A stretch of 64,000 nt of DNA, taken from Bacteroidales bacterium H3 (lineage in GTDB: Bacteria; Bacteroidota; Bacteroidia; Bacteroidales; Muribaculaceae). Made by a program: the position numbers and the translations under genes. The notes beneath the pieces are model-generated. The model saw only the letters and a list, made by a program, of their open reading frames with translations. It was not told where the DNA came from and ran no database searches. Position 1 is the stretch's first letter. Each line of letters opens with the position of its first letter. Where the stretch lies: positions 1 through 64,000 of the forward strand of contig DAAN01000025.1 of NCBI GenBank assembly GCA_001701135.1, read 5' to 3'. Of this stretch, positions 26,077-35,720 are shown piece by piece.

Positions 26077-26268
26077 GCCACCTTTTCAGCCACCTTCACC
26101 GACACCTTTCCAGCCACTTCTTCCGCCACCTTTTCGGACACCTGTTCCGACACATCTACCGACACTGATACTGACACTTTTACATACACCCTTGGGGACA
26201 CTTCTTCGGACACCTTTGGGGACACTTTTGGGGACACCCTTACAGACACCTTTTCCGCCACTTTTTCG
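26077..26268. repeat. 16-unit tandem array of a 12-bp repeat
   Basis: Sixteen consecutive 12-bp units, consensus about GACACCTTTTCG (first half highly conserved, second variable), with no length variation. The minus strand reads as a repeating tetrapeptide (KVSE/KVAE) ending KVAHISPKSGG-FKPP and a stop at 26037; the plus strand reads (S/G)DTF. A 17-bp sequence TATGTGCGCCACCTTTT brackets it at 26070-26086 and 26272-26288. It could be a beta-repeat peptide gene or a DNA-level binding array. Confidence 0.7.
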
Positions 26269-26450
26269 GCCTATGTGCGCCACCTTTTTAGACACCTCTT
26301 CGGACCCCTTCGGCAAGCCTCCAAATAGCCCTGATTTACCCCCACCACGGAGTGCGAACTCTTCCGGTCTTTCGGGCGTTTCCATAGCAGAAGCCGCCCT
26401 TGCTCAGTGTTAAATATTGTTTAATTGGGCTATATTTGTAAAATAATTGT

Positions 26451-26680
26451 TAAATTTGGACATTGGATTGAAGATGGCTGAAATCGAGGTAAAATCGGGG
26501 CCTGAAAAAGTACCGAAATGTGGTACATCCCGTGGTACATTGCCACTCTATCATGTTCTATAACAAATTGGAGATCAAAATAATAGCCGAGGCAAAACGA
26601 AGCGCACTCGGATCACCAAAGGGTCCATCAGACCACAGAAGACCTCTGAAAATCGCTGATTTTCAGAGGTCGTTTCTTTT
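26451..26680 (+). ncRNA. Possible short transcript (sRNA or leader peptide)
   Basis: TAAATTTG at 26451-26458 (and TATATTTG at 26431-26438) could be -7 boxes. A 29-codon frame, ATG 26474 (MAEIEVKSGPEKVPKCGTSR...), sits just after, and a strong terminator closes the unit at 26641-26680. A doubled GTGGTACA lies near 26520-26540. No homologue recognised; the coding frame may be chance. Confidence 0.3.
26641..26680 (+). terminator. Strong rho-independent terminator
   Basis: Perfect 14-bp stem, GACCTCTGAAAATC (26641-26654) with GATTTTCAGAGGTC (26658-26671), 3-base loop GCT, followed by GTTTCTTTTT. Orientation is plus. No large gene precedes it, so it probably ends a small transcript. Confidence 0.85.
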
Positions 26681-26730
26681 TGACCCGCCCCGCTACGGCG
26701 CAAAATATTGAAATATCCGGTGTGCATTGA

Positions 26731-26980
26731 GGGTGCAACGATTTCGGCACCTCAAATTGCACCCTTTTGTCGATATATTTCATTATTTTTCAGCGATTTG
26801 CATCAAACACACTCTCAAAGCGGCTGCACCCTCGGCGTGGGGCCGAAATGGGGTTCTGCAAGTGGGGCTTATCCATTTTCAAGGCACGGTCAGATTCGCG
26901 TTTAGATTTTTTAACGCTTTCGCCATTTTACTTAGGAATGAAAACGGAGTGTTAAAAAAGGGTGCAAATCGAGGGTGCAA
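26731..26980. repeat. Cluster of GGGTGCAA sites near the element end
   Basis: GGGTGCAA at 26731-26738, 26960-26967 and 26973-26980; its complement TTGCACCC at 26757-26764; a shorter TGCACCC at 26825-26831. Mixed orientation and closeness to the broken GH3 gene suggest integrase or excisionase arm sites at an attachment region. The rest of 26681-27045 has no recognisable gene. Confidence 0.45.
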
Positions 26981-27396
26981 ACCGGCGAAATCCGACGAAA
27001 ATCAGCTTTCACCACCCTCTTTCCATTCCGATATTCATTTGTCTTCGGGTAGATGCATGGAATGCCGATTTCGCGCATCGACGCTTCCTGAATCTTGCCG
27101 ATCACCTCGTTCCATTCCTGTGGCGTGAGCGAGTGCTGCGGCGCATTGAGGATGGATCCCACTTTGTATTTGCCTATGATGGAATCAAGCATCCCGGGGT
27201 GGTAGACAAGTTTGCCGTCGGGTTCCCGATGGCATATCAGGTCGATGGCAAGCTCTGTCATCTGGCCTATTTTTTCGTCAAGGGTCATGCGGGCGAGTGT
27301 CTGTTCCACCTGTTTTTCGATGGATACGTCGCGGGGTATCGCAGGAGCGGTGGCGCTTGCCGCAGCAAGAGCCACCGCTATTGCCATGCCCGTCAT
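26932..27396 (-). pseudogene. GH3 beta-glucosidase, N-terminal fragment
   Basis: From the start at 27396: signal peptide (MTGMAIAVALAAASATA), then GH3 N-terminal sequence VEQTLARMTLDEKIGQMTEL, KVGSILN and EVIGKIQEASMREIGIPCIY. In intact family members this continues with GVDQIHG and some 600 more residues; here, at about 27046, it changes to unrelated PKTNEYRNGKRV... and stops at 26932. The gene was cut by element insertion or deletion. It follows the CE1 esterase gene by 33 bases, same strand, so once formed a carbohydrate-degrading pair. Confidence 0.85.
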
Positions 27397-27429
27397 TGCT
27401 TTGCGGGTTTGTTCTATTGTGGATCTGTT

Positions 27430-28686
<1,257 letters not shown>

Positions 28687-28776
28687 TTAGATATGGCGCT
28701 TGGGCGCAAACCGCTGTCTGTGCCGCTATATTTGCCGAAGACAAAATTACTGAAATATTTGTGACGGAATACTACT

Positions 28777-30097
28777 GGTGCGATAAAATCGCGTTAGTTT
28801 AGAAATCATCAAATAAAGAGAGTTCTTTGACATTTTGATTTGAATTGATTGACAAGTCTTGCTTGGTTAGAAGTTGTCGTAACTCGACACGTTCCAAAGC
28901 AGAGATTCTGATCAGGGTTGCCACTTCGGTTATAGAATAGCAGCTTTTATAATCGATCTTTATTCGAGCGACCGTGAGATAGGCAATGACAGCAGTCCAA
29001 AGATGGATTTTTACAGCGTTCTCGGAAAATCCCCAAAGGGTCTTAACGACAATATTCTGTTTAATCCATTTGAAGAAAACTTCTATATCCCAGCGATGGC
29101 GGTAGAGATTGGATATCACCAAGGCGCTGACCTCAAAGTTGTTGGATATGAAATCCACAATTGTGTCATTGTCCGGGTCATATACCCGTACAAACCGCAT
29201 GTCATCAGGATAGAGTTTACTCGACTTATATCCGGTGACCCGAATCCGGGAGTCTTCTATGATGCCGGACTTTGCATCGGGGATTTCCATTTGCCCGATG
29301 GTCATGAACTTCATGTTCTCTTTCGGACGAGATACCCAGAATGCCTGTGTCTGATGGAATCTGAATAAAGCCTTGAAGTCGACATAAGCCTTGTCCATCA
29401 CATAGAAAGCGAATGGTTCCGGCGACAGCATGTCAAGTTCGTTGCTGTCATGCCATTTCCCATCGGTGATATGGATGTTGGCCGGTATGCTTCCACGCAA
29501 ATCAAGCAATGTGTGCACCTTTACAGCGCCTTTGCTGTATTTGCCCAATGCCCATGCCGCAAGCTTTATGCTGGTTGATATGGTTGTAGAGTCCAAAGCA
29601 TATATTACGTTGTCTATGGTTATGTCGGACAGTTTAGTCTTTGAATACATGGGTCTTACCAGTCCTATGAGATAAATGCCCAGCCCTTCAAAAATTCGAT
29701 AGTCACGACTTTCGTTAGCCCGCGACAATGATGTGTGGTTGACCGTTTTTCGAAAACCGAGATGATATAGCATTTTTGAATGAGCCTCCAGACATAGACA
29801 GATGTCTCGTGGCGAATCACAGCCTGTCAGCTGTCCGAAGAGCAGATGAAGGAGGAGATTGTAACTGTTGAGATTCTTTACATGCCAGTCTCCTTTATAC
29901 ACCCTTACAAGCTTATCGAACTGGTAGCGCGGTATAAAATCGATTATCTGGGAGAAAACATACTTACCCTGATTCATAATCTTGATGTTTGGGGACAACA
30001 AGACTAATAAATCAATTTCAAATCAAAAAATCAATGTACTCTTGTATTTAATTAAATACTAATATTTTAATAACAGTGGTCAGATTTTTATCGCACC
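28777..30097. mobile_element. IS4-family insertion sequence, complete
   Basis: 1321 bp bounded by GGTGCGATAAAA (28777-28788) and its complement ending at 30097, with ACTACT target repeats at 28771-28776 and 30098-30103. It contains a single intact transposase gene. It lies between the esterase and hexosaminidase genes without cutting either. Confidence 0.85.
28799..30001 (-). CDS. IS4-family transposase
   Basis: 400 residues. N-terminal part typical of the DUF4372-containing subgroup (FSQIIDFIPRYQFDKLVRVY; TGCDSPRDICLCLEAH). DDE residues: D in YALDSTTIS, D in YVMDKAYVDF, and E in YRHRWDIEVFFKWIK, which carries the Y-(2)-R-(3)-E-(6)-K signature. It has no frameshift and terminal repeats are intact, so the IS may be active. 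Confidence 0.93.
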   Translation of the reverse strand: MLSPNIKIMNQGKYVFSQIIDFIPRYQFDKLVRVYKGDWHVKNLNSYNLLLHLLFGQLTGCDSPRDICLCLEAHSKMLYHLGFRKTVNHTSLSRANESRDYRIFEGLGIYLIGLVRPMYSKTKLSDITIDNVIYALDSTTISTSIKLAAWALGKYSKGAVKVHTLLDLRGSIPANIHITDGKWHDSNELDMLSPEPFAFYVMDKAYVDFKALFRFHQTQAFWVSRPKENMKFMTIGQMEIPDAKSGIIEDSRIRVTGYKSSKLYPDDMRFVRVYDPDNDTIVDFISNNFEVSALVISNLYRHRWDIEVFFKWIKQNIVVKTLWGFSENAVKIHLWTAVIAYLTVARIKIDYKSCYSITEVATLIRISALERVELRQLLTKQDLSINSNQNVKELSLFDDF

Positions 30098-30174
30098 ACT
30101 ACTAATTTTGGACATTAAATTAAGATCATTCAAAAAAAACAAGGTTGCATAGCGGTTGTTCGAAATCTTTTAAT

Positions 30175-30182
30175 TAAATTTG
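30175..30182 (+). promoter_or_regulatory. -7 box for the hexosaminidase gene
   Basis: TAAATTTG about 100 bases before the start, with a TTG 16 bases upstream. It lies outside the IS, so expression need not depend on it. Confidence 0.4.
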
Positions 30183-30282
30183 TATCTGAGTTTTGCGCTG
30201 GTCGCATTGTCGGCATTCGCTTTCTCAGATTGATATTATTTCTGACATAACCATTAAACCCTAATAACCAAATCGATTCATT

Positions 30283-31935
30283 ATGTTTTCCATGAAAAAA
30301 TTAGGCGTGCTTTGTATGGCGGCTCTGATGGCTTTCGGTGCAGGCGCGGCGGTCACTGCCAACTACCGTGTGGTGCCCCTTCCGCAGAAGATCCAGACAT
30401 CGAATGCCGCCGGATTCGCGCTGAATGCCCGCACCGTTATCTCCTATCCGAAAGATCAGAAAGAACTGGCCAACGAAGCATCGTTTCTGCAAGAATATCT
30501 CAAAAAAATGACCGGCCTGAAGCTCGCCGTGAAAGCCGGAGCCACAGGCGACAACTGCATCGCACTCTCGATCGATCCGGCCATCGGCAATGCCGAAGGT
30601 TACAGGCTGGTGGTCGACCGTTCGGGCATGAAACTTACCGGCGGCTCCGCTGCCGGTGTGTTTTACGGCGTGCAGACCATCCGCAAATCTGTCCCTGATA
30701 TTACCTCGGAACCGGTGGTGTTCCCGGCAGTAGTAATCGACGATTATCCCCGTTTTGCATATCGCGGCGCCCACCTCGACCCCTGCCGCCATTTCTTCCC
30801 CTTTGACTCGATAAAGAAATATATCGACATTCTGGCTCTCCACAACATGAATAAATTCCATTTCCACCTAACCGAAGACCAGGGATGGCGGTTCGAGAGC
30901 AAGAAATACCCACTGCTCACCAAAATCGGCTCGTTGCGCGACTCCACACAGATTCACGCAGGCAAGGGCTGGGACAGCACCACCTATGATCCCACTCCCT
31001 ACGGTGGATTTTACACCAGGAAACAGCTGCGCGAACTTGTGAAATACGCAGCCGCACATCACATCGATATCATCCCCGAGGTTGACCTTCCCGGCCACAT
31101 GCTGGCAGCACTGGCATCATACCCAGAACTCGGCTGCACAGGCGGCCCCTACAAAGTATGGCCTCGTTTCGGCGTGAGCGAAGATGTGCTCTGCGCCGGC
31201 AATGACAAAGTCTACACTTTCATCGACGACATTCTCGGCGAGATCATGGAATTGTTTCCCTCGGAATATATTCATGTCGGCGGCGACGAATGTCCGAAAG
31301 TCCGCTGGGAAAGTTGCCCCAAATGTCAAGCCAAGATAAAGGAATTAGGCTATCAGACTGATGACCAGAGCACAAAGGAACAGAAACTTCAGAGCTATGT
31401 CACACATCATGTCGACGACTTCATCACCTCGCGCGGCCGTAAACTTATCGGCTGGGACGAGATACTCGAAGGCGGAGCCTCGCCCAACGCTGTGATTATG
31501 AGTTGGCGCGGTGTCGACGGCGCTCTCAAAGCCGCGCCGCTCGGTCACGACGTGATCATGACCCCCAATAATTTCTGCTACTTCGACTACCGCCAGAGCG
31601 ACGACCCGGGAGAGCCTCATCCCGTCGGTCTCCTGCTCGACTTCGCCACAGCCTACAGCCTCGACCCGCAGCTGCCACAACTCACCGAAGAACAGAAAAA
31701 GCATATCCTGGGGGTTCAGGCCAATATCTGGACTGAATGGATTGTCGACTTCCCCGACGTGCAGTATATGGCGCTGCCACGCTTCGCCGCACTTGCCGAG
31801 AACCAGTGGAGTGCTGCGCCGAAAGACCTCGACGGCCTGATGAGACGCATGCCGCAGATGCTCGACCAGTATCGCGCCAACGGCTATAGCTTTGCGCCCC
31901 ATATCCTCTCCGACCCCCGCGTAGCAGGCAAATAA
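30283..31935 (+). CDS. GH20 beta-N-acetylhexosaminidase, secreted
   Basis: 550 residues; start at 30283 or the in-frame ATG at 30292. Signal peptide, then a GH20b domain (about 25-150) and the TIM-barrel catalytic domain. Landmarks: YRGAHLDPCRHFFP, NKFHFHLTEDQGWRFE, and the catalytic Asp-Glu pair in HVGGDECPKVRW (about 335), then WTEWI. It removes terminal GlcNAc/GalNAc from glycans, probably mucin or other host glycans, in the periplasm. It ends just before a 21-bp hairpin shared with the convergent phosphatase gene. Confidence 0.95.
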   Translation: MFSMKKLGVLCMAALMAFGAGAAVTANYRVVPLPQKIQTSNAAGFALNARTVISYPKDQKELANEASFLQEYLKKMTGLKLAVKAGATGDNCIALSIDPAIGNAEGYRLVVDRSGMKLTGGSAAGVFYGVQTIRKSVPDITSEPVVFPAVVIDDYPRFAYRGAHLDPCRHFFPFDSIKKYIDILALHNMNKFHFHLTEDQGWRFESKKYPLLTKIGSLRDSTQIHAGKGWDSTTYDPTPYGGFYTRKQLRELVKYAAAHHIDIIPEVDLPGHMLAALASYPELGCTGGPYKVWPRFGVSEDVLCAGNDKVYTFIDDILGEIMELFPSEYIHVGGDECPKVRWESCPKCQAKIKELGYQTDDQSTKEQKLQSYVTHHVDDFITSRGRKLIGWDEILEGGASPNAVIMSWRGVDGALKAAPLGHDVIMTPNNFCYFDYRQSDDPGEPHPVGLLLDFATAYSLDPQLPQLTEEQKKHILGVQANIWTEWIVDFPDVQYMALPRFAALAENQWSAAPKDLDGLMRRMPQMLDQYRANGYSFAPHILSDPRVAGK

Positions 31936-31956
31936 CCCAACTTCACTGAAACACCC

Positions 31957-32004
31957 GATTAGACCGGTCAGGCTTATCATCCAATAAGCCTGACCGGTCT
32001 AATC
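31957..32004. terminator. Bidirectional hairpin between convergent genes
   Basis: A perfect 21-bp stem: 31957-31977 pairs with 31984-32004 around a 6-base loop (CATCCA). The right arm includes the TAG stop of the phosphatase (31999-32001). No long T run follows, so the stem strength alone may stop transcription from both sides. Confidence 0.65.
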
Positions 32005-32538
32005 GGTACTATAGGCGGTGAGGAGGTTGGCGCAGGCGTTTTCGAGGAGGTCGAGCACGAGCTCGAAACCTTCGGCTCCTTCGTAGTATGGGTCGGGGAT
32101 GTGGTCGAAGCGCGCGGGGCCGGTCAGATAGGCTGCCATCGGCACTATTTTCTTCTCTGCCTCGACGGTGGGCGCCAGATGTTTCAAATTACGTATGTTG
32201 GCGGCATCCATGCCCACGATTAGTTCAAAGTCGTCGAAATCCGACACTCTGACCTGACGACAGATATGCGTCAGCTCATAGCCGCGCCGACGCGCATGCG
32301 CCCGCATTCGGCTGTCGGGCAAGTCCCCTACATGGTAATTTCCCGTCCCCGCACTGTCAATAACAAAACGTCGACTTAGTCCTGCCCTATCAACCATCGA
32401 CTGCATGATGCCATCCGCCGCCGGGGAGCGGCAGATGTTGCCGAGGCACACAAAAAGTATTCTTATTTTCTCTTTGTTCTTCAAAGAGTCGTTCTTAATA
32501 GCTTCATTGCCTTTGATATTCAGATTGTCCATATCCAA
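31999..32538 (-). CDS. Low molecular weight protein-tyrosine phosphatase
   Basis: 179 residues. Active-site loop VCLGNICRSP (Cys about 30), with the general acid region DPYYEGAEGF near 145. The ~20-residue extra N terminus has a lysine-rich start; an internal start is possible. It dephosphorylates phosphotyrosine, often linked in Bacteroidetes to capsule control, but no capsule genes are present here. A TAACTTTG -7 box lies at 32558-32565 on the minus strand. It is monocistronic. Confidence 0.92.
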   Translation of the reverse strand: MDMDNLNIKGNEAIKNDSLKNKEKIRILFVCLGNICRSPAADGIMQSMVDRAGLSRRFVIDSAGTGNYHVGDLPDSRMRAHARRRGYELTHICRQVRVSDFDDFELIVGMDAANIRNLKHLAPTVEAEKKIVPMAAYLTGPARFDHIPDPYYEGAEGFELVLDLLENACANLLTAYSTD

Positions 32539-32628
32539 CAGGTTGCATTAGTTGCTGCAAAGTTACAAAAAACAACCGGCAAAATCAGCGGCACAATGTA
32601 AATCGCACGTTGTCAACGCTACAAAAAA

Positions 32629-32657
32629 AACAGGGTGCACTCGCGGCGCACCCTGTT
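32629..32657 (-). terminator. Terminator of the rhamnose operon
   Basis: AACAGGGTGC (32629-32638) pairs with GCACCCTGTT (32648-32657) around a 9-base loop; on the minus strand it is followed by eight T. It lies 20 bases after fucO. Confidence 0.88.
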
Positions 32658-32676
32658 CTATGGAAATCGGGAAAAT

Positions 32677-33831
32677 TCAAAGTAAAGAACGGTAGATTCC
32701 TGTCACATCTTCACCGGTGACCGGACGGGGATTGCCGGGGGTGCACACATCTTCAAGTGCCTGCGCGGTGAGAGCCGGTATGTCATTTTCGGTGATACCC
32801 AGCTCGGTGAGAGTTGCGGGAATACCGACAGTCTGCGAAAGCTGTTTAACGGCATCACATGCGGCTTGTGCAGCTTCGTCGTCATTCATCGCAGCAGTGT
32901 CGACGCCCATAGCCTCAGCTATTCTGCGATATTTTGCGATGCAGCAGGGCATATTGAATTCCATTACCGTGGGCAGAAGCACGGCGTTGGCAACACCGTG
33001 AGGGATATCAAACAGAGCACCCAACGGGTGTGCCATACCATGAACGAGTCCGAGCCCGACATTGGAGAATGCCATACCTGCCACATATTGTGCGACAGCC
33101 ATGCCGTTGCGGCCTTCGGGATTCTTGGGGTCGGCGACTGCCACGGGCAGATAGCGGCTTATCATTCTGATGGCCTCGATCTCGAACATATCCGACAGCT
33201 CCCATGCACCTTTTGTAATATAACCTTCGATGGCATGCGTGAGGGCATCCATGCCTGTTGCCGCCGTAAGCCCTTTCGGCAGAGAATACATCAGTTCAGC
33301 GTCGATGATAGCAACGGCAGGAATGTCGTTGGGATCCACGCACACCATTTTCTTCTGCTTTTCCTCATCAATTATCACATAATTGATGGTAGTCTCGGCG
33401 GCCGTTCCGGCAGTTGTGGGAAGAGCGATGATAGGCACGCTTTTGTTTTTTGTAGGCGCGCAACCTTCAAGCGAGACAATATCGCTGAAATCGGGATTTG
33501 CGATTACGATGCCTATAGCCTTTGCAGTATCAATCGACGATCCTCCTCCGATGGCGACAAGGATGTCGGCCTGTGCATTTTTGAAAGCATCGATACCCGC
33601 TTTCACATTGCTCACGGTGGGATTGGGCTTGACTTCGCTGAATATCTCGTATGATAAACCGGCCTGATCGAGCACATCTGTTACCATCTTCGCCACACCG
33701 AACTGGAGCAGCCCCTTGTCGGTTACGATCAGTACTTTTGATTTGCCGATGCGCCGGATTGCCTCAGGCAGTTCCTTTCGGGCACCGGGTCCGAAAAACG
33801 ATGTCTCGTTAAGTATGAAGCGATGAATCAT
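32677..33831 (-). CDS. fucO: Lactaldehyde reductase (iron-containing alcohol dehydrogenase)
   Basis: 384 residues, the usual length. NAD-binding GGGSSID (about 96), GTAAETTINYVI, and metal ligands in the DALTHAIEGY and HGMAHPLGALFDIPHG segments (about 195-280). It reduces L-lactaldehyde from rhamnulose-1-phosphate cleavage to 1,2-propanediol, regenerating NAD+. Last gene of the rha operon, 43 bases after rhaD; called rhaO in some Bacteroides work. Confidence 0.92.
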   Translation of the reverse strand: MIHRFILNETSFFGPGARKELPEAIRRIGKSKVLIVTDKGLLQFGVAKMVTDVLDQAGLSYEIFSEVKPNPTVSNVKAGIDAFKNAQADILVAIGGGSSIDTAKAIGIVIANPDFSDIVSLEGCAPTKNKSVPIIALPTTAGTAAETTINYVIIDEEKQKKMVCVDPNDIPAVAIIDAELMYSLPKGLTAATGMDALTHAIEGYITKGAWELSDMFEIEAIRMISRYLPVAVADPKNPEGRNGMAVAQYVAGMAFSNVGLGLVHGMAHPLGALFDIPHGVANAVLLPTVMEFNMPCCIAKYRRIAEAMGVDTAAMNDDEAAQAACDAVKQLSQTVGIPATLTELGITENDIPALTAQALEDVCTPGNPRPVTGEDVTGIYRSLL

Positions 33832-33874
33832 AAATTTCTGTTCAAAACAAGTTAGGGAATATTTCCTGAAATGA

Positions 33875-34684
33875 TTACTTTGGAAGGTTGAACACTGTAG
33901 AGAGCTCCTGCATCTGGTCGGCTGTCATACCGTCGGGCACAAACCCCATCGAGCGTGCACACATGTAGATGTTGGCGCTCTTGTTGAGGACGTCGACCTG
34001 ATCAAAGGCTTTCATGATATCATCTTCCACAGCGAATACGCCATGTTTCTCCCACATCACCACATCGTAGTTGTCATCGATGGATCTGATGGTTTCTTCG
34101 GCGAGTTCGTTGCTCGAGGGCATCATGTAGGGCACAATGCCGAGCCCGCGTGGCGCGAACGCTTTCGTTTCGGGAATCATCGACCACAGTAGCCGTGTGA
34201 GCACATCCTTCTTCAGGAACTCGGGATTGTGGCTCATTGCCACAAGTTCGATCGGATGAGTGTGGAGCGAAGCCCTGTAGGTGCTCCCCTTGCCGATAAG
34301 ATAATTGTGGACCGACAGGTGCGAAGGCAGCTCGCTCGTAGGCTTCACCGCTTCGTCGGCGATGATCTCGTAGTGGGCGCAGTCATCGAGAATACGTATC
34401 ACCGAACCGTTCTCCATGGGACGGCGGGCAAGATCGCGCATTCTCTTCTGAGTGCCTTTGCAGAAAAAATAGCACCCCTTGAGGTTGGGCAGCGTGAAAC
34501 CGATAGGGAAAACAGCGGATATGGCCGGCATATTCCTGATGCCGTCGTCGACATATTCGGTGATGTTGACGGTGATGTTGCCGCCATTGCGTTCCGCCCA
34601 TCCTTTCTGCCAGAGATAGCCGGCGGCTTCGGCTATCTGGCCGACGCACGCCGCGAGAGCGGGGCGGTTATCGAGAATTGACAT
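33875..34684 (-). CDS. rhaD: Rhamnulose-1-phosphate aldolase
   Basis: 269 residues from the ATG at 34684, one base after the rhaT stop; an in-frame ATG at 34717 would overlap rhaT by 32 bases and adds residues absent from relatives. Class II aldolase features: GWAERNGGNITVNI, zinc ligands in SLHTHPIELVAMSH (about 140-155), and MWEKHGVFAV (about 210). Splits rhamnulose-1-phosphate to DHAP and L-lactaldehyde. Confidence 0.93.
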   Translation of the reverse strand: MSILDNRPALAACVGQIAEAAGYLWQKGWAERNGGNITVNITEYVDDGIRNMPAISAVFPIGFTLPNLKGCYFFCKGTQKRMRDLARRPMENGSVIRILDDCAHYEIIADEAVKPTSELPSHLSVHNYLIGKGSTYRASLHTHPIELVAMSHNPEFLKKDVLTRLLWSMIPETKAFAPRGLGIVPYMMPSSNELAEETIRSIDDNYDVVMWEKHGVFAVEDDIMKAFDQVDVLNKSANIYMCARSMGFVPDGMTADQMQELSTVFNLPK

Positions 34685-34685
34685 G

Positions 34686-35720
34686 TTAGATAATCTGAGG
34701 GATAAATGTTGAGACAATTAGAACTACGATGCCGATGACAAGCACTGTCATGGTTTTCTTCGAGCATCCTTTCCACTCCTTGAGGATGATACCCCACACG
34801 TTGGAGAAAACCACATTGAGCGCCATGAGGATGCAGAACGAGAGCGTCATCAGCGTCGGCGACGAAGTGAGAAATCCTTTGCCGAGCGCGAGACCGAAGA
34901 ACTGGCTGTACCACAGCGCCCCTGCCAACAGACAGAACAGCAGATTGTTGCCCCACACCGAGCCTTTGCTGTAATCGCTCCAGGTGTGGTTCTTCTGATT
35001 CTGCCAGAAGCAGTAGACGGCGTTGGTGACAAAGCCGCCAAGAGTAACCAGGAAAGTTGCGGGCAGAGTGCGGAACATCGGGTTGGAGAGGTCGCCGAAG
35101 TTGATACCGCTGCCGAATTCAAGTCCCACATTGAAGCAGCCGCTCATGAAACCGGCGAGTAGCGCTATGGCAATGCCTTTGGGGAAATTGAAATCCTTTA
35201 CCGCAGCTTTCTTCTCCTCCTCGCTCAGCGAATTGGCCTTCATCGAGCCGGCGACGCCTATGATGGCGATGCCTACAAGCGTGGCAACTACGCCGAGAAT
35301 CACAGAGTAAGTGAGCTGCGACACCGGGTCATTCTCGGGGAAAAACACCTGTAGCAGCAGAGGCCCCATAACGGTGCCGATGGCGGCACATGTTCCCAAG
35401 GCTATCGACTGGCCGAGGGCCACTCCAAGGTAGCGCATCGACAATCCGAAAGTGAGACCGCCGACACCCCAGAGCACACCGAACAGGATTGTCATCCAGA
35501 AATTGAACGACGGCGCGTCGGCAAAAAGCCCACATAGCGAGCCGCCCGCCGGCACGGCCAGCAGCGCGCCTAAGAATGGAAGGATAAGCCATGCGAACAC
35601 GCCCTGCACAATCCAGTAGCTCTCCCAGCTCCACGATTTGATTTTGTTGATGGGAACATAGCACGAGGATTGGCAGAAAGCGCCGATCGCAATGATGAGT
35701 AAGCCGATGATAATTTCCAT
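34686..35720 (-). CDS. rhaT: L-rhamnose/proton symporter
   Basis: 344 residues from the ATG at 35720, which touches the rhaA stop (TAATG, one-base overlap); a longer open frame to 35843 lies inside rhaA and is rejected. About ten membrane helices, start MEIIIGLLIIAIGAFCQSSC, with LKSWSWESYW-like (KIKSWSWESYWIVQG) early and GVLWGVGGLTFGLSMRYLGV in the third-fourth helices, typical of RhaT. It imports rhamnose. Confidence 0.93.
   Translation of the reverse strand: MEIIIGLLIIAIGAFCQSSCYVPINKIKSWSWESYWIVQGVFAWLILPFLGALLAVPAGGSLCGLFADAPSFNFWMTILFGVLWGVGGLTFGLSMRYLGVALGQSIALGTCAAIGTVMGPLLLQVFFPENDPVSQLTYSVILGVVATLVGIAIIGVAGSMKANSLSEEEKKAAVKDFNFPKGIAIALLAGFMSGCFNVGLEFGSGINFGDLSNPMFRTLPATFLVTLGGFVTNAVYCFWQNQKNHTWSDYSKGSVWGNNLLFCLLAGALWYSQFFGLALGKGFLTSSPTLMTLSFCILMALNVVFSNVWGIILKEWKGCSKKTMTVLVIGIVVLIVSTFIPQII

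Larger units (their letters stand above)
4789..27045. mobile_element. CTnDOT-type conjugative element remnant (inferred extent)
   Basis: The minus-strand genes run in the usual Bacteroidales conjugative-transposon order: mobA, relaxase, traA-traF, traG, three secreted proteins, traJ, traK. The left limit is where traK is broken; the right limit is where a GH3 gene is broken. A second element sits inside traG. The coupling ATPase (VirD4-type MobC) is absent, so transfer without outside help is unlikely. Boundaries are inference from interrupted genes. Confidence 0.6.

Noticed and set aside
26032-26328. CRISPR array
   Set aside because: Period is 12 bases with no spacers and no cas genes in the window.
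26032-26328. Plus-strand Thr/Asp-rich repeat protein
   Set aside because: Open only because the 12-bp period avoids stops; the minus-strand reading has a more protein-like repeat and a defined C terminus. Neither is proven.
34685-34717. Longer start for rhaD
   Set aside because: Would overlap rhaT by 32 bases; the ATG at 34684 starts one base after the rhaT stop and gives the usual length.
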